Shown here: in pieces, positions 26,021 through 36,008 of the stretch
Layout: each line of letters starts with the position of its first letter
How positions within the stretch are numbered: position 1 is the first letter of the stretch
Origin: VGCC01 sp044375955
Lineage (GTDB): Bacteria; Actinomycetota; Actinomycetes; S36-B12
NCBI GenBank assembly: GCA_044375955.1
Contig: JBILLS010000002.1
Location: forward strand, 1-64,000
Length of the DNA stretch: 64,000 nucleotides
Reading direction: 5' to 3'
The notes under the pieces: generated by a model
Seen by the model: only the letters and a program-made list of their open reading frames with translations
Told to the model about the DNA's origin: nothing
Databases searched by the model: none
Position numbers and translations under genes: made by a program

Positions 26021-26878
26021 TCACAGACCATCGTCTGCAGTGGCTTCGCGAATGTCATCACGCGGACGGTGCGATGCTGCACCAATTCCGGCTCCTCTCG
26101 ACCAGTGATTCTTTGGAAACTCCTGAAAATACCAAAAATCGCGCTGAGTGCTTCTAGCCCAATTGGCCAATTCATCCGTCGCATGAGAGTTGTCCGACAA
26201 GACAACCGACCCCAAATTCAACTTGGAGGCAACTGTCGTGTACTCAAGGTACTCGTACTCAGGACTGTGCTCCGAGTCGTGAATGAACATATCTACGCCG
26301 AAATTCATGGCACGAAGGGCCTCAACCGAGTCAGACAAAATGCGACTTATCACCTCGCTGTACCGACCGGAAATGAGGTAGCCAGATTCGGCGTTGATGT
26401 CAATTGTGGTTAGGCGCCCCCGCCCATTGGCCAGCAATGCAGCTGCAATAACGACAGACCCAAGACCTTTATCGGTTCCAGTCTCGACAACGTGGTCAGG
26501 TTGAAGCGCGCGAATGAGGGCGTACCATCCTGCTCGTCGCCCGATTCTGAAAGCTGGGTCCGCGAGTCGCCGCCTTGGGGACTGCTGGGTACGTTGAACA
26601 ATATGTGCCTTGAGTTCCTCATTGGCCATGGCCTCGTTTATCCAAACCTCGCACTCCACTAATGAGGCGCCTGAGACAGTCGAAACCCACCAAGCCAGGT
26701 GTCTAAGGTTGCGATCAGTCAAGTCGTATGTGAAATTTGTATGCTCTCGGCTGCGGAGCAGCCAACTTCCAGATACCCTAAGTTCACGTGAGAGGTGACC
26801 GCTCACTGCCTTGAGGCGCATCGGCAAAACTGCAACCTGAGCCAGTGGTCCGTTTGCGATACATGCCCTTAAGGTCAT
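26021..26878 (-). CDS. Class I SAM-dependent methyltransferase (Methyltransf_24-like)
   Basis: A 285-residue protein. H-V-V-E-T-G-T-D-K-G-L-G-S is motif I, T-I-D-I-N the following acidic loop, and F-I-H-D-S-E-H-S-P-E-Y-E-Y-L-E-Y the active-site region shared with the protein at 18385-19119. The N-terminal 90 residues are an extra domain with no recognised motif. GGAAGG sits three bases before the ATG at 26878. The two homologous methyltransferases flank the second exporter operon, so they may modify different positions of the same glycan. Confidence 0.8.
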   Translation of the reverse strand: MTLRACIANGPLAQVAVLPMRLKAVSGHLSRELRVSGSWLLRSREHTNFTYDLTDRNLRHLAWWVSTVSGASLVECEVWINEAMANEELKAHIVQRTQQSPRRRLADPAFRIGRRAGWYALIRALQPDHVVETGTDKGLGSVVIAAALLANGRGRLTTIDINAESGYLISGRYSEVISRILSDSVEALRAMNFGVDMFIHDSEHSPEYEYLEYTTVASKLNLGSVVLSDNSHATDELANWARSTQRDFWYFQEFPKNHWSRGAGIGAASHRPRDDIREATADDGL

Positions 26879-26884
26879 CGACCT

Positions 26885-27045
26885 TCCAATCTCAAGACGG
26901 TTGGATCTCCTGCCCTGCCAATGTCACCGCGAAACCTCTATGTGCGAAAGCTGCTGGGTCTGTAACGAAGTTTCCGTACTCTATAGCGAAATTTTCACTC
27001 CCGAGAAGTAGGTTACCAAACTCCGAATCATCTACCGGAAAGCTT
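26885..27045 (-). other. Orphan open frame, possible protein remnant
   Basis: Between the membrane protein and the methyltransferase the minus strand contains about 50 codons that read like protein: V-D-D-S-E-F-G-N-L-L-L-G-S-E-N and later H-R-G-F-A-V-T-L-A-G-Q-E. It follows a TGA, has no convincing start, and ends at a stop just before the next gene. It could be the tail of a lost gene. No family is recognised, and chance cannot be excluded. Confidence 0.25.
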
Positions 27046-28395
27046 CCAGAGTGTCAGACTGGAGCCAGAACAAACTGCAACGCCCGGTCGTTCCTTCGGA
27101 AGACCATTTGCTCCAATTACCAGCGCGTGTGTAGTGCTCCCATTCAACAAATCAATTGGGTTGTTCGTTCTTTCGAGCACATGTCCGCTCCATTTGGGGT
27201 CCAAAAGTGCAACGTTCTGCTCAATGCGAATTGGTCCTTCTATGGAGGTCGTGACATAAAGCCAGTGTCCGAAAATTGCGGTCTTAGAGTTGGGCTCTCC
27301 CTTTAGGCATGTGACGGCCTCTCGCACGACTTCATTTGTGCGCAAGATGAACGAAATTGAGTTCCATGTGACAAATAGGGCTACAAGAAGAGGCACAGAA
27401 ACGGCCACCGCGAAAGAAAACGAGCGGGGAGTCCCTACATCTGGTAGCACTGATGCGAGGAGCAAAGCAAAAAAGAAGGCGATTGGACCCAAGTAATATG
27501 CCGTGATGCTCCACGGCACCATTTGCACGTAGTACCCTACAGCTGCAACGGTAAAAAATATGAAGTAGTCGCGGCGCCTTGGAGCAAGTTGAGTTGCAAT
27601 TAGAAACCAGAGCATCGATACCGCGAGGAGTATCGTTGGCACTTCCAATATGTGACTTGCACTCCGCCACAGTTCGGGATCAAGAGGATCCGTCTTGTAC
27701 CCACCAGTGTTTAGGCCTTGGCGGCTCCACAAAACGTTAATAAGGAGGACGCCGCCGCCTGCAAGTAGGCTCGCAGTTGCGTGTCGGCGGTTTCCTTGTC
27801 GCCAGAGCAGGAGGCCGTCTGCAATCAAGACCCATGAAAAGGGTCCCTTGAATAGGGCGGCGAGTAAAAATGCACCCGACCTCATCCAGGGCTTCCGAAT
27901 TGCGAGACCGAGGCCGACAAGAGCCATTCCCCCGAGCTCTTGGAGGGACAAAAGCAGCAGCCCCTCATAGAGGGCGGCAGCACCCGCGAGAAGCAATAAG
28001 AACGTCAACCAGAGACGCGCGGAAGACGCCCCACTACGCCGGAAATACAGAAGGGGGCCTATGAATGCCAGGAGTAGCATGGTAAGCCGCACTTCATGAG
28101 CCAGACCTATTGGGAGCGAATACATAAGTGGGGGGTAGATCCATGCGATAGGTCTAAACAGCCCGCTTTCCCAGTCACCCATCAATAGTTCTTGGAAGCG
28201 AATAATCACAGCCTGGGGAAACCCGTGTATCGAAATCAAGTTTTGCATGGCGAGAACTTGTCCAGGGTCATCGACGGGAGACCAAACCCATGGGATAAAG
28301 GGCCAAATTGCCAACAGCGGGACGGAGATGACTATTACGGTGAGCCAGAATCCGTCTAGTTGTCTGCTCGGTCGAATTCTCTCTGTGTACTTCAA
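27028..28395 (-). CDS. Polytopic membrane protein, GT-C-like
   Basis: A 455-residue protein with roughly ten hydrophobic segments from about residue 15 to 350, followed by a 100-residue soluble C-terminal domain. After the first helix the extracytoplasmic loop reads W-S-P-V-D-D-P-G-Q, an acidic pair in the position where GT-C transferases hold their catalytic aspartates. Hence a polyprenyl-phosphate-sugar-dependent transferase or a polymerase is possible; the exact role is unknown. The start is TTG 28395, the only in-frame start near a plausible upstream region. It diverges from the membrane-protein gene at 28492. Confidence 0.65.
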   Translation of the reverse strand: MKYTERIRPSRQLDGFWLTVIVISVPLLAIWPFIPWVWSPVDDPGQVLAMQNLISIHGFPQAVIIRFQELLMGDWESGLFRPIAWIYPPLMYSLPIGLAHEVRLTMLLLAFIGPLLYFRRSGASSARLWLTFLLLLAGAAALYEGLLLLSLQELGGMALVGLGLAIRKPWMRSGAFLLAALFKGPFSWVLIADGLLLWRQGNRRHATASLLAGGGVLLINVLWSRQGLNTGGYKTDPLDPELWRSASHILEVPTILLAVSMLWFLIATQLAPRRRDYFIFFTVAAVGYYVQMVPWSITAYYLGPIAFFFALLLASVLPDVGTPRSFSFAVAVSVPLLVALFVTWNSISFILRTNEVVREAVTCLKGEPNSKTAIFGHWLYVTTSIEGPIRIEQNVALLDPKWSGHVLERTNNPIDLLNGSTTHALVIGANGLPKERPGVAVCSGSSLTLWKLSGR

Positions 28396-28491
28396 TTTAC
28401 GCCTACAATCTGACTCTCGACAGCATAGCTCTTCGTGGGTGCCTCACTGCCTATCATCTCTAAACGAACCTGTGAGGGAAAGTACAGTTCA

Positions 28492-30249
28492 ATGTTGACA
28501 ACTCTTTTGGTCCTAGCGACCTGGCTGATCGCGGGGGTCGCTATTGTCGGTATCGGCTTGTTGGTACCACGTAGGTACCGAATGGCCCGGAATCCCAGGT
28601 CCGATTTACTTTCGGCGATTTGGGCGGGAACGGCGGGCGTAGTCATCCTTGTCCTGATTCTTAATTTTTTCCTTCCCATACGGAGCTTGGTAGTCGGGCT
28701 TATTCTGGGGGCGCTGGGCGGACTGGGCGCGCTTCGCTTCAGCACGTGGATGTCGCGACATCGTGGGATATTGCAACATCGCTTCAATGATGCTTGGCAA
28801 GCTCGGCGATGGGCTGTGCTTGCCTTTCTTGCCCTTGTAGTTTTAGGAATTTGGGCTTGCGCTCAGTGGGCTGCCGGAGAGCCTACCGACGCTGATCTTG
28901 GGCTGTACCGACTAAATCTCGTTCTATATTCATCGGACTACACGGTCATCCCGGGGCTTGCGAATCTGCATGAAAGATTCGGCTTCGGGTCGAGCGTGTG
29001 GCCACTAGCCGCAACTTTGGGGAATTTTGGATGGGGTGCTGAGGGCTACCGGCTTCTTACCGGTGTAGTCGTTTTCCTGACGGGCTTGACCTTGTTGATA
29101 AGAATCCTAATCCCGCGCAAGGGGGGAGCGACTACTGGCGACTACTTCCTAGCGATTGCCGTAATCTTTAGTGCCGGTATCGGACTCGGTGATCCAGGAA
29201 GATGGATTTCCAGTCCCAACCAGGACATGCTATTTCTTCTCGTTGGGGCCGTCGCCGTTAGTTTTTTCCTGGATTGGATTGAGAGCGGAAGTCACGATCG
29301 CTCACTAGCGTGGTCCGCCATAACGGTTGCTGCAGTCTGCGGCTCAGTGCGCCCACTTGGCTGGATCCTGTTCGGCGGGATTGGGATCATTGCCATCGTT
29401 GTGTCAAGGACAAGAAGCAGCTCTTGGTCCGAGACGAGGGAATTCGTTGGTCACGCATGGGCTATGCCTGCAGCACTTCTTGCCGTAATGTGCCTCCGTG
29501 ACGTAATCGCCACCGGGTGGCTGTTCTACCCCATGGCGATGATCCGTTTTCCAGTCGACTGGGCAACACTCAACCCGTCGCCCGTAGCCCTAGCCATCAC
29601 TGCCTACGCTCGAGGTCCTCAAATGGATGTTGGTGAAGCGTTGCGAGAAAGCACGTGGATTGGGCCTTGGACGTCCGTTGCGATCCGCAGTTGGGAGATC
29701 AAGGCATTCGGGGCTCTCGTAGTAATTGCCTGCCTACCAGTGCTCTGGAAATCTGGGCGAACGGCTTGGCGTACCGTCTGGAGACCCGCAACGTTATCAA
29801 GTGTGCCCAGTCTGGTCCTTGGGGGAGTATGGCTTTTTTCGGCTCCCGACCTGCGCTTCGGCTGGATGGCACTCATTGGAACGGCCGGGGTGGCATGCGC
29901 ATTCCTCTTCGGTACCGATGCCTACAATGAGGGGCAATTGCGTGCGGTCGGGGTAACAGCGATTGCGATGTCACTATATGCGGCTGCCCAAGGTGGTTGG
30001 CTGGCGCCAAGAGGGGCAGAGCCAAGACCAGTTTGGTGGACTCTGGGCCCCTTGGTTGTACCGATTGAGTTGACCCCACATCGATCGGTGGGCACAACTC
30101 CCGGAACTCTCGGTGACGGATCACCATCAATTCACCCCGCGGAATCGGAACAATGTTGGAGCAACTTCCCTGTTTGCCTGTTAACTGGCGCAGGCAGCGA
30201 TGTTGAGATGAGGGGAACAACAATTCAGGACGGATTTAGACGGATGTAG
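28492..30249 (+). CDS. Large polytopic membrane protein (LIC_10190-like)
   Basis: A 585-residue protein with about 12-14 membrane segments. After four N-terminal helices it has the loop T-D-A-D-L-G-L-Y-R-L-N-L and later R-F-G-F-G-S-S-V-W-P, motifs I associate with the LIC_10190 family of uncharacterised glycan-cluster membrane proteins. The end, I-Q-D-G-F-R, also fits that family. ATG 28492 has GAGGGA upstream; an earlier in-frame start at 28435 adds a polar stretch in front of the first helix and is less likely. The function is unknown; a GT-C transferase or polymerase is the best guess. Confidence 0.7.
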   Translation: MLTTLLVLATWLIAGVAIVGIGLLVPRRYRMARNPRSDLLSAIWAGTAGVVILVLILNFFLPIRSLVVGLILGALGGLGALRFSTWMSRHRGILQHRFNDAWQARRWAVLAFLALVVLGIWACAQWAAGEPTDADLGLYRLNLVLYSSDYTVIPGLANLHERFGFGSSVWPLAATLGNFGWGAEGYRLLTGVVVFLTGLTLLIRILIPRKGGATTGDYFLAIAVIFSAGIGLGDPGRWISSPNQDMLFLLVGAVAVSFFLDWIESGSHDRSLAWSAITVAAVCGSVRPLGWILFGGIGIIAIVVSRTRSSSWSETREFVGHAWAMPAALLAVMCLRDVIATGWLFYPMAMIRFPVDWATLNPSPVALAITAYARGPQMDVGEALRESTWIGPWTSVAIRSWEIKAFGALVVIACLPVLWKSGRTAWRTVWRPATLSSVPSLVLGGVWLFSAPDLRFGWMALIGTAGVACAFLFGTDAYNEGQLRAVGVTAIAMSLYAAAQGGWLAPRGAEPRPVWWTLGPLVVPIELTPHRSVGTTPGTLGDGSPSIHPAESEQCWSNFPVCLLTGAGSDVEMRGTTIQDGFRRM

Positions 30250-30571
30250 GGGGATCAAACCAAAGTTCAGCGTTGCCTACTTTTAGCGAGATAGGTGAAG
30301 GCTGCGTCCAGCTGTGTGGTGGTGCCGATTGGGTATGGCTTAATACACAATTTCGTATCGGGTGCCGTGGCAGCTGGCGGCCTATAGTTTTCAAAACCAG
30401 CAACTGCCATTCAAGAGAGCTTTTGGCAGCAGCGGCGCCCTGTGTCGAGTCAATCAGCAAGCCAAGTCTCACCACACCAAGAGACGCAGACAATGCTGAA
30501 GCGACAGACAGCAACAATTCCAACTCTGGACAATTATCCTGTGGGCTTCCTTCATCTGAGAAGCTCAGCAA
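30236..30571 (-). other. Uncertain small open frame in 300-base gap
   Basis: The 302-base gap between the membrane protein (ends 30249) and the broken acyltransferase (ends 30552) has one open frame on the minus strand, 111 codons from TTG 30571. It reads protein-like near its end (I-S-L-K-V-G-N-A-E-L-W-F-D-P) but has no ribosome-binding site and starts inside the 3' end of the acyltransferase. It may be a remnant of another gene or chance. No domain is recognised. Confidence 0.25.
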
Positions 30572-32638
30572 GGAGGCCAGACATCATTGTACTTGCGTCA
30601 TGAGTGATGTGCGTACCGTCTAAGTAAAGCCAGTTGTTCCCCCTACTCGTGGAGCAGACTCCATCTTCGCACAAGAAGTCACGCAGCTGGATACTCGATC
30701 CGCCCTTCTCTTGGACAAGGTTTCCGATCTTGATTTCGAGGTCCAATGTCTCCTCCTCGACGCTGTTGAGGTCACGCTTCATCCCGCAGGATTCGATGGA
30801 GATCAACGCTTCAGCGGTGGAACACTGGGATGGATACCAGACCCAAGACGCGTCAAGAGTCTGCGGAAATCCGGGTGTCGGCAGCACTACATGCACCTGA
30901 TGGCCTGCATGATTGAGTTGATTGATGGTTTGCCCCAGTGCGTTGAGGTAAGCTGTTGTTCTATCGGGAGTTGTCGAGGCGGTCTCATAAAGCTCACCTG
31001 TATCGAGTTGAGCACCTCCCATGGTGGTGTAGCCGAAGGAGGATGCCAGAATCACCTCTCCCGGTTCGGCTTCAGACACAAGCCAGTCAAGGCTTTGCTG
31101 GACAAACGTCGTGCATTCTTGGTCTTCGCGGCCCTCAAGAATCAGACTTGCATCAATAAATGGGCAGGCACCGAGTGTTCCCGGGAACACGGTTCTCCCA
31201 AGGATTTCACCCGCTCCGAGGGCGCCTTCGCTGAGCATGCCCGCCATGGAATCACCAGCAAGGTAAATCGGAGCACCAGGCGCATCGGTGTTCCACACGC
31301 ACTCCGCCGAGCGATTCCCCATAGGTGTGGGTGTGTCGCAGCCTGTCGATTGCCAGAGATGGATTGCTGAGACTTGATCATCCATGCTCCTGAGCTCCGA
31401 GTTCCACCAGTTTGCACGAGCTCCAAAAAATAGAGCGGTCGCAGCGACACCGACTACAACGATTGAGCTCACAGCAAGAGTCGATGCCTTCGCCCTGGCC
31501 AAACGCATCTGAAATCGAATGGGATTTTCAACGAAGCGGAGGGTGAGGATGCGAGACCCAGACTCGCAAGAGCTGCCGTCAGCGTGACAGAGAGTCCCTC
31601 GCCGAATACAAGCACGGAGAACGCGATGAGTGGCCAGTGCCATAAGTACCAGGAGTACGAGACATCACCAAGACGGGTCAGGGGTCGTGAAGCTAGGAGA
31701 CCCCGGCAAGCTGTCGCTGACAAACTCCCGCCGGTGATCGCTAATGCAGTTGAGAGCACGGGGAGTAGTGCCACGTAACCGGGAAAGACGGATGCCTCGG
31801 AAATAAGAAATGCGCTCGCAAGCATTCCGAGTGTTCCGAGGATAAGGAGCGCTGCGCCGAGTCCGGGTTTTTGAGTCTTTGTCTCGTAACCAAAAACCAA
31901 GAAGACAAGAGCGCCAACAGCAAACTCCCATGCACGTGTGGGAGATGAGTAGAAAGCAAACCAGTCAGGATCGCTGAAGCGCCAACCAATCACCCCGTAG
32001 CTCATACCGAGTGAAAGAAGAAACGATGCGAGGGCCACGATTGCAATCCCCACGATTACGCCAACGTTGCGAGATCAAGGGTGACTCGTTGCTAGTTTTC
32101 TGTTTCTTCGAACTAAGGCCCACAAGGCGAGAAGAAGCAAAGGGAAGACGAGATAGAACTGTTCCTCAACAGACAATGACCATGTGTTGAGTAGGGGATT
32201 GTTTGTTGGCGGCGTGGCGAAGTAATTGCCCGAATTGAAGAAGATAACTGCGTTGGCAGCCATGAGCATGGCGCCCATGCCCGTAAGTGCGGTGACCTCC
32301 TGTTGACGATCAAAAGGTGAGCCAAGAGCGAATGACAAGAGGAGGGTAATTAGTACAACCAGGGCAAGTGCAGGCAAGAGTCGTCGAATGCGTCGGGCAT
32401 AGAAAACTCGGAAACTATTGGTGCCGGTATGACTAAGTTCGCGAACAAGAAGACCAGTAATCACAAAACCTGAAATCACGAAGAATATGTCCACCCCAAC
32501 AAAACCGCCCGGGAGAGGAAGGCCGGCATGATAGAGGACAACGAGAAGAACAGCAATTCCGCGCATTCCCTGAATGTCATACCGCGTGGTGTGACTTCGG
32601 AGGACTTCGCTAGGTGTTCGTTTCTCCGGCACGCTCAC
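30552..32638 (-). pseudogene. OafA-type O-acyltransferase (Acyltransferase_3 plus SGNH), broken
   Basis: Three fragments add up to one membrane acyltransferase of about 690 residues. The first (to 32075) has the N-terminal domain with R-Y-D-I-Q-G-M-R-G-I-A-V, D-I-F-F-V-I-S-G-F and S-L-S-V-E-E-Q-F-Y. An in-frame TGA (32077-32075) follows S-H-P. The same frame continues with more helices, including S-Y-S-W-Y-L-W-H-W-P. Near 31545-31560 it shifts frame into the C-terminal SGNH domain, which shows L-A-G-D-S-M (nucleophile serine) and Y-L-D-G-T-H-I-T (catalytic Asp-His pair). Intact homologues O-acetylate cell-surface glycans. The likely start is GTG 32638. With two separate lesions it should be inactive. 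Confidence 0.82.
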
Positions 32639-32675
32639 GCTGACATGGTAACTCAGTGTGGCGAATGCTCTTGAT

Positions 32676-34883
32676 CTATTGGCACACAGAGTCTTGCAGT
32701 CTGGCAAGAATGACGGTGTCATTTTCACTTACAACTGACGCATAGGGTGCCCAATTTCGCGATTCCGTTCGCTGGGGATCTATCCACAGCCAGGTCACTC
32801 GGCCCTCACAGAGCGGGGCGGGACTTGATTGTGATGGGGAGTCAATAAAAGCCCACGAGTCACGTTCATTCTTGAGAAGTTGAGGAAAGAGCGAGGGTCT
32901 TCCATAGGGCCCTTGGTAAAGGATGCCGGAGACAAACGTTGGCATGTGTGTGAGTGCGGATACTTGCGGACTGAGCGTGACATTCGTGGCAATGATGTCC
33001 GTGGGGACGGCGTTCTCTCGCAGCCACGTGGCCGCCTCAAGTTCTTCCGATGAAAGTTCAAAATCAACGACTTGATCGATGCCGGGTGTTCGGTCGACGT
33101 TGTTGGTGCTGAACCACTCACTCCTTATTCCATTAGTGAGGTATCCCGCTTGATTCGTGCCGACGGCAAGAAGTCTTCCTGGCACCGCTGAGAGCACGAG
33201 GATGATTACGGTGGCTGCGGCGGTAGCTTTGGAGAGCCTCGAAGATTTATTCCACGTTGCGATAAGCCAACCAAGAGAGACCGCAAGCACAAAGGCAAGG
33301 ATGGGAGCCCCCCACCGCAAAGTCGGGACGAAAAGATTCCCCCCCGAAGCGCCGGTATTCCAGGCTGCGACGACAACGACCACAGTGATCGCTGAAGCCA
33401 GAAGCAGCGCAAGTCCCTGGGATTGTGGCCTGCGTATCCCCCCCTTCGCGAATGCCTTGCCGGCAAGTCCTACGCCTACAGCGGATGTGACGGCAAGTGG
33501 GGCACTAACTGTGACGCTGAACCAGATTTCGTTGAAGCCGTTGAATGCAATGATTGCGCCAAGGCTGCTTGCTAGGAGACCGAAGGAATACCATGTTTCA
33601 GGTCGATGCCGCCATCGCGGACTGACGATGAGCCAGGTGATTCCAGCCCATCGAGGCAGCACTGCGAGAACGAGAATCACGGTTCCGAGAATCACGCCGC
33701 GAGGCCCGTCAAGTGGATTAAGGCCTTGTTGGCTAGAGGCTTTGTCGATGAGCGACCCAAGCGTGAGGCCACCACCTCCATTCGCGCCAGCAATGAAGAA
33801 GGCGAATGCAATCGCAGCACCTAACGCGGTTACCCCGGAAAGAGTCAGTGCGCGAGGCCATGTAGTGGTGTGTTGCCGCGCCAAGACGAATGCCATCACC
33901 AGCACTCCCGCAACTGCGGGCGCGGCGGCGCTGACCTTTCCCCCCATGAGGGCAAACGTCATAAGGAAAATCAGTAGCAGGAGATTGAGTGACAGCCGGG
34001 CTCGTCTAATTGCAGCGATGATCAGGATCGAAAACCCAATGAGCCACAAGGCCGACATCGACTGAGATGGTGAATCCATCGTAAGGATTCCACCGAAGAC
34101 AGCACCGGTGAATCCACCAAGAGTAAGTAGTGCACCGGCGAGCAAAGGTGTCCACGAGACACGGGAAAGGCGCCGCGTCCAGCCCACCACTAGGGCCGCG
34201 GAACCAACCAAAGTTGTGAGGGGCAGGAGGCGTGTGAGAGCAATGAACGGATCAGCCTGTGCCATTACCGAGAGTTGTCCTGCCCAGGCGTAACTCAACC
34301 AGTGGTAACGAAGAATTCCTTCAGCAATGAATGGACTCGTGAACGCGCCTTCGCGGGCAAGTGAATGTGAGATTGCCTCAAAGAAAGGCATATCGGGGTG
34401 GTAACCGGCCCACGTGCCTTCCCATGCCAAGGGGTAGAGGCGCAAGGAATAGATGATGATGGCAAGCCCGAGCGCGAGCGTTGCAAGAAATGCAACAAGC
34501 ACGTGTCGATCAACACGGACGTGTTGTGTGGATGGAGTCTCGTACTTCCTCGTTGGAGTCTTTCGCGATTGCAGCAACGTGCCGATCACGATCAGCGCGG
34601 TGGGTACTAACGCTCCCCAAGGGCCCAGTCCGATGGTGGCCGTCACCACACCAGCAAGCGCCGCGAGCGCTGTTCCCAGTGCGATGCCCATGCCGAGTGT
34701 TTCCAGGTGTCCGCTACTTGGTCGCACTCGTTTCCACAGAATGCCTCCACCCACTGACTGCCAGATGACGCCCACCAGGAGTAGTAGCGCTGTGACGGGC
34801 GGCACTGCGAAGGTAACGAGGAAGATGAGCGAGCCGAGAAGAAGCAGGGCAACGCTGGGTGCCATCCCTAACTTTCTGCTCAT
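32676..34883 (-). CDS. Large polytopic membrane protein, GT-C-like
   Basis: A 735-residue protein with about 14-16 hydrophobic segments over residues 10-560 and a soluble C-terminal domain of roughly 170 residues. A loop after an early helix group reads G-Y-H-P-D-M-P-F-F-E-A, with a single acidic residue where GT-C enzymes often have their catalytic aspartate. The C-terminal part has a S-S-E-E-L-E-A-A-T-W-L-R-E-N motif; similar 'A..WLRENT' helices occur in other uncharacterised membrane proteins of glycan clusters. The function is unknown. The broken acyltransferase lies directly downstream. An AGGG site precedes the ATG. Confidence 0.65.
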   Translation of the reverse strand: MSRKLGMAPSVALLLLGSLIFLVTFAVPPVTALLLLVGVIWQSVGGGILWKRVRPSSGHLETLGMGIALGTALAALAGVVTATIGLGPWGALVPTALIVIGTLLQSRKTPTRKYETPSTQHVRVDRHVLVAFLATLALGLAIIIYSLRLYPLAWEGTWAGYHPDMPFFEAISHSLAREGAFTSPFIAEGILRYHWLSYAWAGQLSVMAQADPFIALTRLLPLTTLVGSAALVVGWTRRLSRVSWTPLLAGALLTLGGFTGAVFGGILTMDSPSQSMSALWLIGFSILIIAAIRRARLSLNLLLLIFLMTFALMGGKVSAAAPAVAGVLVMAFVLARQHTTTWPRALTLSGVTALGAAIAFAFFIAGANGGGGLTLGSLIDKASSQQGLNPLDGPRGVILGTVILVLAVLPRWAGITWLIVSPRWRHRPETWYSFGLLASSLGAIIAFNGFNEIWFSVTVSAPLAVTSAVGVGLAGKAFAKGGIRRPQSQGLALLLASAITVVVVVAAWNTGASGGNLFVPTLRWGAPILAFVLAVSLGWLIATWNKSSRLSKATAAATVIILVLSAVPGRLLAVGTNQAGYLTNGIRSEWFSTNNVDRTPGIDQVVDFELSSEELEAATWLRENAVPTDIIATNVTLSPQVSALTHMPTFVSGILYQGPYGRPSLFPQLLKNERDSWAFIDSPSQSSPAPLCEGRVTWLWIDPQRTESRNWAPYASVVSENDTVILARLQDSVCQ

Positions 34884-34967
34884 GTGAGCATCCCTGGGTG
34901 GAGGGGCAAACTAACCCCCAAGACCCGACGGGGTTCACGGGTCATGGAGCTAGCCATTTGCCCAGCG

Positions 34968-34973
34968 TAGGGT
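34968..34973 (+). promoter_or_regulatory. Leaderless -10 element upstream of rfbG
   Basis: TAGGGT is followed by exactly six bases (34974-34979) and GTG 34980. No ribosome-binding site precedes this GTG. The geometry equals that at 1914-1926 and 15168-15180 and indicates a leaderless start for the CDP-sugar operon. Confidence 0.5.
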
Positions 34974-34979
34974 GCTCTC

Positions 34980-36008
34980 GTGCGTGTGCTGGTGACTGGA
35001 CATACCGGATTCAAGGGCTCATGGCTCACGCTGCTCCTGAAGGAGCGTGGTCACGCAGTTTCAGGACTGGCACTGGATCCGGAGCCAGGATCCCTCTTCG
35101 ACAAGGCTGAACTTTCGGAACTATTGGCGGATGACATCCGCTGCGATATCCGTGACGCCGAGGCAGTTCGTAGTCATGTGGGGCGGCTTCAGCCTCAGGT
35201 GGTGATCCACCTCGCCGCACAACCACTTGTGCGTGCTTCCTATGCGGATCCTCGGGGATCAGTCGAGACCAATGTGATGGGCACGCTGTCCGTCCTCGAA
35301 GCCATCTCGGGCACTCCCTCAATAAAAGGCGCAGTGATTGTCACCACCGACAAGGTCTATCGAAATGTGAATCAACAAGCCGGATATGACGAGGGTGATG
35401 CCCTGGGGGGCGACGATCCCTATAGCGCATCGAAGGCGATGGCAGACATTCTTGTTTCCTCGTGGACACGCAGTTTTGATCCGTGCCCGGTTGCGATTGC
35501 GCGGGCTGGAAACGTGATTGGCGGCGGCGATATCAGTGCGGATCGTCTCTTCCCCGACATCATCAGATCTTTTGTGAACTCAGAACCTGTTGTCCTGAGA
35601 TATCCCGATGCAGTGCGCCCGTGGCAGCATGTTCTGGACTGCCTGTCTGGCTACGTGATGCTCATGGATGAGCTTGTGTTGGGCTCCGGACAAGGGTCAT
35701 GGAATTTCGGACCCGATGCCCAGTCGTTCCGCACCGTTCGTGAAGCAACCGAATTCGCCATAGATTTGTGGCCGTCTGATGCAGGATGGCAGGCACCTGC
35801 CAGCGAGCATCTTCATGAGGCCCATCTACTCACACTCGACTCGACCAAGGCACGCCGTGAACTCGGGTGGAGCGACAGACTGAACTTTGAGGAATGCGTG
35901 GAGTGGACGCTCGACTGGGAGAAGGCTGTGGCCAACGGGGCCAATGCACGTGAAGTAACCGTGGCTCAGATCGCTGCTTTCAATGCTCGTGGAGGCCAGA
36001 GCTCATGA
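34980..36008 (+). CDS. rfbG: CDP-glucose 4,6-dehydratase
   Basis: A 342-residue extended SDR. T-G-H-T-G-F-K-G (6-13) is the diagnostic NAD loop of CDP-glucose 4,6-dehydratases. T-T-D-K-V-Y (122-127) replaces the usual T-D-E and is also diagnostic; Y-S-A-S-K is at 148-152. It converts CDP-glucose to CDP-4-keto-6-deoxyglucose. The next gene encodes the enzyme that makes CDP-glucose and overlaps it by 4 bases. Translation starts at GTG 34980 just downstream of a leaderless-type promoter. It is the first gene of a four-gene operon. Confidence 0.92.
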   Translation: MRVLVTGHTGFKGSWLTLLLKERGHAVSGLALDPEPGSLFDKAELSELLADDIRCDIRDAEAVRSHVGRLQPQVVIHLAAQPLVRASYADPRGSVETNVMGTLSVLEAISGTPSIKGAVIVTTDKVYRNVNQQAGYDEGDALGGDDPYSASKAMADILVSSWTRSFDPCPVAIARAGNVIGGGDISADRLFPDIIRSFVNSEPVVLRYPDAVRPWQHVLDCLSGYVMLMDELVLGSGQGSWNFGPDAQSFRTVREATEFAIDLWPSDAGWQAPASEHLHEAHLLTLDSTKARRELGWSDRLNFEECVEWTLDWEKAVANGANAREVTVAQIAAFNARGGQSS

